A DNA stretch of 64,000 nucleotides. Source: Nocardia fluminea. GTDB taxonomy: Bacteria > Actinomycetota > Actinomycetes > Mycobacteriales > Mycobacteriaceae. The notes beneath the pieces were generated by a model. It saw nothing but the letters and a program-made list of their open reading frames with translations. It was not told where the DNA came from and did no database searches. Below, piece by piece: positions 60,297-64,000 of the stretch. Made by a program: the position numbers and the translations under genes. The DNA lies in contig NZ_PJMW01000002.1 of NCBI RefSeq assembly GCF_002846365.1, forward strand, positions 5,456,001 to 5,520,000, given 5' to 3'. Each line of letters opens with the position of its first letter. Positions within the stretch are counted from its first letter, which is position 1.

Positions 60297-61066
60297 CCAT
60301 GTACGACCTGCCTGCCGAAATCGACGTTCGCGCCGAGGGCCCGCTGCGGATCATCACGCTGAACCGGCCCGACGCGCTCAACGCGGTCAACGACGACCTG
60401 CACACCGGGCTCGCGCACCTGTGGCCGCGACTGAGCGAGGACCGCGAGGCCCGCGTCGCGGTGCTCACCGGCAGCGGCAAAGCCTTCTCGGCCGGCGGCG
60501 ACTTCGGCTATCTGGCCGAGCTGAGCCGCGACGCGGACCTGCGTGCCAAGACGATCGCGCACGGCCGCGACATCGTGCTCGGGATGGCGCGCTGCCGGAT
60601 TCCGGTGATCGCGGCGGTCAACGGTCCCGCCGTCGGCCTCGGCTGCAGCCTGGTCTCGCTCAGCGACATCGTCTACATCGCCGAGACGGCCTATCTCGCC
60701 GATCCGCACGTGCAGGTGGGCTTGGTGGCGGCCGATGGCGGTCCGCTCACCTGGCCGCTGCACACCAGTCTGCTCTTCGCCAAGGAATTCGCGCTGACCG
60801 GTGCGCGCATTCCGGCAGCGCGGGCCAGGGAGATGGGCCTGGTCAACCACGTCGTCGCCGATCCGGTGGCCGAGGCGCTGGATTGCGCCGAGCGCATCCT
60901 GGAATTGCCGAGGCAGGCGGTGGAAAGCACCAAACGGTTGCTCAATATGCATCTGGAAAGGGCGGTGCTGGCCAGCCTCGACTACGCGACCACCGCCGAG
61001 GACCTGTCGTTCCAGACCGCGGATTTCCACGCCACCATCGAGCGGCTCACCGCGGGAAAGAAGTAG
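60293..61066 (+). CDS. Enoyl-CoA hydratase/isomerase family protein
   Basis: 257 residues, crotonase fold. RIITLNRPDALNAVND, the oxyanion loop SGKAFSAGGDFGYL and PVIAAVNGPAVGLGCSLVSLSDIVYI. At the two acid positions of classical hydratases, one region reads HVQVGLVAADGGPL, with Asp rather than Glu, so hydration versus isomerisation or another crotonase reaction is open. ATGA overlap with the ACAD gene. Confidence 0.88.
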   Translation: MTMYDLPAEIDVRAEGPLRIITLNRPDALNAVNDDLHTGLAHLWPRLSEDREARVAVLTGSGKAFSAGGDFGYLAELSRDADLRAKTIAHGRDIVLGMARCRIPVIAAVNGPAVGLGCSLVSLSDIVYIAETAYLADPHVQVGLVAADGGPLTWPLHTSLLFAKEFALTGARIPAARAREMGLVNHVVADPVAEALDCAERILELPRQAVESTKRLLNMHLERAVLASLDYATTAEDLSFQTADFHATIERLTAGKK

Positions 61067-61091
61067 CGGGACAAGGTATCAGGAGCGGTCG

Positions 61092-62003
61092 TTGAGCAAC
61101 TCCGGGCCCGAGGACATCACCGAGCTGATCGCCGCGGCGCGCGGCGGATCCGTGCGTGCGGCAGGACGGCTGCTGAGCCTGGTCGAGAGCGAGCATCGCG
61201 AGCAGGTGCTCGTGCTGCTCGACCCGGCGCCGGTGCGCGTGATCGGGGTGACGGGCCCGCCCGGGGCGGGCAAGTCCACCACCATCGCGGTTCTGGTCGC
61301 GGGCTATCGCGCGCGGGGCCTGCGGGTGGCCGTACTCGCGGTGGACCCGTCATCGCCCTACAGCGGGGGCGCTCTGCTGGGTGACCGCATTCGGATGTCG
61401 GCGCATATCAACGACTCCGACGTGCTGATCCGCTCGGTGGCGACGCGCGGGCACCTCGGCGGACTCGCCGCCGCGGTGCCCGCGGCGATCCAGCTGCTCG
61501 GCGCGCTCGGCTACGGCCTGGTGCTGGTGGAAACGGTCGGCGTCGGTCAGTCCGAGATCGAGATCGCCGCGGTCGCCGACCCGACGGTCGTCATCCTCAA
61601 TCCCGGTGCGGGAGACGCGATTCAGGCCGCCAAGGCGGGGTTGCTCGAGGTCGCCGACATCCTGGTCGTCAACAAGGCCGACCGCGACGGCGCCGCGCAG
61701 ACCGCGCGTGAGCTCCACATCGAGACCGGTCTGCCGATCCTGACCCTGGTCGCCGCGCGCGGCACCGGCGTCGAGGAGCTGATCGAGGCGATCGAGACCC
61801 ACCACCGGGCCGATACCGCCGCGCGTGGCACCGCCCGCGCCCGGGCACAGATCCTGTCCCTTGCCCAGTCGCGGCTGCGTACGCATCCCGACCTCGACGA
61901 CCTCGCTGCCGCGGTGGCCGCCGGTCGTCGCGACGTCTACACCGCGGCCGAACTCCTGCTGGCCGGGGCTGACAGCGCCCCGGCCGTGGACCGGTCGCGA
62001 TAG
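61092..62003 (+). CDS. MeaB/ArgK-type G-protein chaperone of the B12 mutase
   Basis: 303 residues. Walker A GPPGAGKS (55-62), VDPSSPYSGGALLGDRIRM, TVGVGQSE (switch) and the base motif NKAD. MeaB proteins use GTP to guard loading and reactivation of adenosylcobalamin mutases, so this gene belongs functionally with 51644-53622. The start is TTG at 61092, chosen because AGGAG lies 6 nt upstream and no ATG/GTG fits. Confidence 0.92.
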   Translation: MSNSGPEDITELIAAARGGSVRAAGRLLSLVESEHREQVLVLLDPAPVRVIGVTGPPGAGKSTTIAVLVAGYRARGLRVAVLAVDPSSPYSGGALLGDRIRMSAHINDSDVLIRSVATRGHLGGLAAAVPAAIQLLGALGYGLVLVETVGVGQSEIEIAAVADPTVVILNPGAGDAIQAAKAGLLEVADILVVNKADRDGAAQTARELHIETGLPILTLVAARGTGVEELIEAIETHHRADTAARGTARARAQILSLAQSRLRTHPDLDDLAAAVAAGRRDVYTAAELLLAGADSAPAVDRSR

Positions 62004-62040
62004 GTGTGCGCGGCGAGGTCGGCGCCGGCGTCCGCACACC
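62003..62040. terminator. Candidate terminator between MeaB and TesB genes
   Basis: GGTGTGCG (62003-62010) and CGCACACC (62033-62040) pair as an 8-bp stem with a GC-rich 22-nt loop that can fold further. It sits between convergent genes. Confidence 0.45.
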
Positions 62041-62066
62041 GTGTTCGCGGGTTCAGGTCGCGTCGC

Positions 62067-62972
62067 TCACCCGTGCTGCGCGGCCGGCTGCATCGAGAGA
62101 TCTTGGGCGACGGCTGGATCGAACCGTACGAGCGCTTCCTGCGCGAACGAGGCGACGAGTTCGCCTGCCGCGGTGAGCACATCGCCACGGCCGAAGCAGC
62201 GGCCGTGCGCCAGCAGCGGGCTGTGCTGGCGCAGCAGTAGCCAGTCGTCGGTGCGGAACGGGCGATGCAACCACAGGGTGTGTGCGGTGACGGCGGAGTT
62301 GAACGCGGTGCCGTTGCCCCGCTGGCTCACCCCCTCGAACGGACGCAGCGCGGTGCCGATGAGATTGAGGTCGGTGGCGTAGGCGGTCAGGGCCGCGGTT
62401 AATCGCGGGTCGACCGGCGGTGTGCGCATCCAGAATTCGTACTCCGGCGGTGCCGCCGCGAGGGAGTTCAGATCGTCGAACGCCCGGGTTTCCCAGGGCA
62501 GTAGGTCGAAGGTGACGCCGTACTCGGGGGCCGGCAGTGCCGGAACGTCCTCGACGTGTTGTGCTTGCGGGCCGTCCTCGTCGACGTGCATCGACACCGC
62601 GGCGCTGGCGACCACCCGCGCGGATTGCCGGGCGAGGATCGACAGCGTGGCGAACGACCGGCCCTGATGCTGACAGGAAACCTCGTACCGGACCGGTTCG
62701 TCGTAGCTGCCCTCTCGGGCGAACAGGGTGTGGACGGACTTGACCAACTTGTCGGGACAGGCGAGTTCGGCGGCCCGGACGAACTGCCCCAGGATCTGGC
62801 CGCCGAAGAGTCTGCGGTAGTTCAGCGGCAGATTGGGGCCTTCGAACGCGGTCGCCGGGATGTCGGGAATCGCTGTCGTGGTGGCGGTTTCAGCACCGTG
62901 GGCGGTGCCGGCGCCGGGCGGTGACACGCGGAGATCGAGGCTCGCGAGCAGGTTGTTCCAGAGATCGGCCAT
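62067..62972 (-). CDS. Acyl-CoA thioesterase II (TesB family)
   Basis: 301 residues, double hotdog. YRRLFGGQILGQFVRAAELAC in the first domain and LRPFEGVSQRGNGTAFNSAVTAHTLWLHRPFRTDDWLLLRQHSP in the second, followed by GRCFGRGDVLTAAGELVASFAQEALVR. It hydrolyses acyl-CoAs and may release CoA from dead-end intermediates. Its 37-bp upstream gap to the TetR stop overlaps operator copy 4, so it probably has its own regulated promoter. Confidence 0.92.
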   Translation of the reverse strand: MADLWNNLLASLDLRVSPPGAGTAHGAETATTTAIPDIPATAFEGPNLPLNYRRLFGGQILGQFVRAAELACPDKLVKSVHTLFAREGSYDEPVRYEVSCQHQGRSFATLSILARQSARVVASAAVSMHVDEDGPQAQHVEDVPALPAPEYGVTFDLLPWETRAFDDLNSLAAAPPEYEFWMRTPPVDPRLTAALTAYATDLNLIGTALRPFEGVSQRGNGTAFNSAVTAHTLWLHRPFRTDDWLLLRQHSPLLAHGRCFGRGDVLTAAGELVASFAQEALVRFDPAVAQDLSMQPAAQHG

Positions 62973-63002
62973 ACATCGAGTGTAATTGAAACTCTACCTA
63001 AA

Positions 63003-63019
63003 TGAGAATCATATTCTCA
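63003..63019. promoter_or_regulatory. Catabolic-island operator copy 4 (perfect palindrome)
   Basis: TGAGAAT-CAT-ATTCTCA, perfect 7-bp arms, core GAGAATnnnATTCTC at 63004-63018. It lies 31 bp upstream of the thioesterase start and overlaps the last codons of the TetR gene. Confidence 0.8.
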
Positions 63020-63668
63020 CGGTGCCGGTGACGCCGGCCGCGCAGAAATCCCAGACTTCCTCGGCGGTGATCGGTCGCATCACCGAATCGTCCTGCGCGC
63101 CACTGGACTGCGCGGTGAACATGACGGTCTGCATCGTCATCGCGGCGACCCGGCGGGGATTGAGGCCCGGCCGCAGTGTGCCCGCCGACGCGGCATCGGT
63201 CACCAGATCGACGAACAGCGACAACAGCGGCGCGTGCGCTGTCTTCACGTGGGCGGGATGGGTGACCAGCAGTCGTGGCGCGAAGTCGGTGAACAGGGGA
63301 TGGCGGTCTCGCGGGTCGGATCGGCACAGCGAGAACAGCAGTCGCACCGCGACCGCGAGCCGGGCCAGCGGCTCGGTCTCGTCCGCCGCGGCGGCGCGAA
63401 TCTGCTCGGCCGTGCGCAGCAGCGCGTCCTCGAACAGTGCCAGCAGCAACTCGTGCTTGCCGTCGAACTGCAGATAGAAGCTGCGCAGCGACTGGCGCGA
63501 CCGCTCGACCACCTCCTGCACGGTGAAGTCGGTACTGCCGTTCTCGGCGATGATCGCCTGCGCCGCGTCGAGAAACCGCTGCACCCGCTGCTCGGCGCGC
63601 ACTCGCGTGGACTTGATCGAGCGTTCCACCGCACGTTGTTTCCACGCGGGTTCCGCGCGCTCGCTCAC
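63009..63668 (-). CDS. TetR-family regulator, likely repressor of the catabolic island
   Basis: 219 residues. HTH: AQAIIAENGSTDFTVQEVVERSRQSLRSFYLQFDGKHELLLALF (about 36-80). An N-terminal basic arm (AVERSIKSTRVRAEQRVQRFLD) precedes it. The GTG start overlaps the stop of the acyl-CoA dehydrogenase upstream (GTGA), so they are co-transcribed. It is the only regulator inside the island, and the shared palindrome occurs at its downstream end and at three other island promoters. A CoA ester as inducer is plausible. Confidence 0.88.
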   Translation of the reverse strand: MSERAEPAWKQRAVERSIKSTRVRAEQRVQRFLDAAQAIIAENGSTDFTVQEVVERSRQSLRSFYLQFDGKHELLLALFEDALLRTAEQIRAAAADETEPLARLAVAVRLLFSLCRSDPRDRHPLFTDFAPRLLVTHPAHVKTAHAPLLSLFVDLVTDAASAGTLRPGLNPRRVAAMTMQTVMFTAQSSGAQDDSVMRPITAEEVWDFCAAGVTGTVRI

Positions 63669-64000
63669 AGGTGCACCAGCCGTGCGGCCGCGCCCGCGGT
63701 GCGTACGGTCGCGCCCGCGGTGCGAACGAGTTCGCGGGAACTGCCGAGCAGTCCGTCCAGGACCAGAATCCGCCGGAGGTGGCGGTGCAGATCGTGTTCG
63801 GCGGTGAAGCCGATGCCGCCGAGGGTCTGCTGACAGTGCCGCGCGGTCGTCAGCGCGGCGCGGCCCGCCGCGGCTTTGGCGAGTAGGCAGCCGAGGTCGT
63901 CGGTGGCCGCCGCCAAAGTGGCTTCGGCGCCTTCGATGGCGACCAGGGTCTCGGCGAGCCGGTGGCGGACGGCCTGGAACGAGGCCACCGGACGACCGAA
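63665..64000 (-). CDS. Acyl-CoA dehydrogenase, 5' part outside the window
   Basis: 112 codons of the C-terminal helical domain: FGRPVASFQAVRHRLAETLVAIEGAEATL, then ARHCQQTLGGIGFTAEHDLHRHLRRILVLDGLLG, the last helix of small actinobacterial ACADs. The N-terminal and middle domains lie beyond the window. Same strand as and overlapping the TetR gene. Confidence 0.85.
   Translation of the reverse strand, partial: FGRPVASFQAVRHRLAETLVAIEGAEATLAAATDDLGCLLAKAAAGRAALTTARHCQQTLGGIGFTAEHDLHRHLRRILVLDGLLGSSRELVRTAGATVRTAGAAARLVHL

Overview
This is a GC-rich chromosomal window from a mycolic-acid-type actinomycete, most likely Nocardia or a close relative such as Rhodococcus. The evidence is a complete yrbEAB-mceABCDEF operon with an Mce-associated membrane gene, a fused HadA/HadB-type dehydratase, a mycofactocin-type SDR, F420/flavin LLM oxidoreductases, many GTG/TTG starts and frequent 1-4 bp ATGA-type gene overlaps. 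No rRNA, tRNA or CRISPR array was seen.

Layout. 1-6.6 kb: a terminal NRPS gene that lacks the front of its first adenylation domain, coupled to an FAD monooxygenase that runs off the window. 6.9-9.2 kb: a gene for a secreted Gly/Asn-rich repeat protein with a C-terminal membrane anchor, split by a complete IS3-family element (27-bp inverted ends, 3-bp target duplication). 9.5-14.3 kb: a TetR repressor divergent from an exporter-thioesterase-desaturase-like operon. 14.4-23.3 kb: mostly single housekeeping or stress genes (beta-carbonic anhydrase, HadAB-like protein, nicotinamidase, catalase-fold protein, VOC protein, class II amidotransferase, GCS2-type ligase, membrane protein, serine hydrolase). 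23.3-29.9 kb: three LLM monooxygenases with a DUF1684 gene and a TetR, next to an SDR without its catalytic residues. 29.9-34.4 kb: an actinobacterial regulatory cassette (DUF397, DUF574 methyltransferase and HTH-DUF5753, divergent from HTH-TPR and a DUF4254-like gene). 34.5-37.2 kb: two abutting gene remnants, an LLM oxidoreductase and a diguanylate cyclase. 37.3-47.9 kb: a TetR and the Mce importer operon, preceded by a consensus CRP site.

47.9-64 kb is the most interesting part. It is a catabolic island with a P450, its 3Fe-4S ferredoxin and a mycofactocin-type dehydrogenase, a second SDR, a two-subunit B12-dependent acyl-CoA mutase with its MeaB-type G-protein, an LLM oxidoreductase, a class III CoA-transferase, a flavin/2Fe-2S reductase, an acyl-CoA ligase, a split acyl-CoA dehydrogenase pair, an enoyl-CoA hydratase, a TesB thioesterase, a TetR regulator and another acyl-CoA dehydrogenase. 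A 15-bp palindrome, GAGAATnnnATTCTC, lies in the regulatory gaps of this island (two perfect and two degenerate copies), which suggests one TetR-controlled regulon. The likely logic is uptake by Mce, oxidation by P450 and SDR, CoA activation, dehydrogenation and hydration, and a carbon-skeleton rearrangement. The substrate is unknown.
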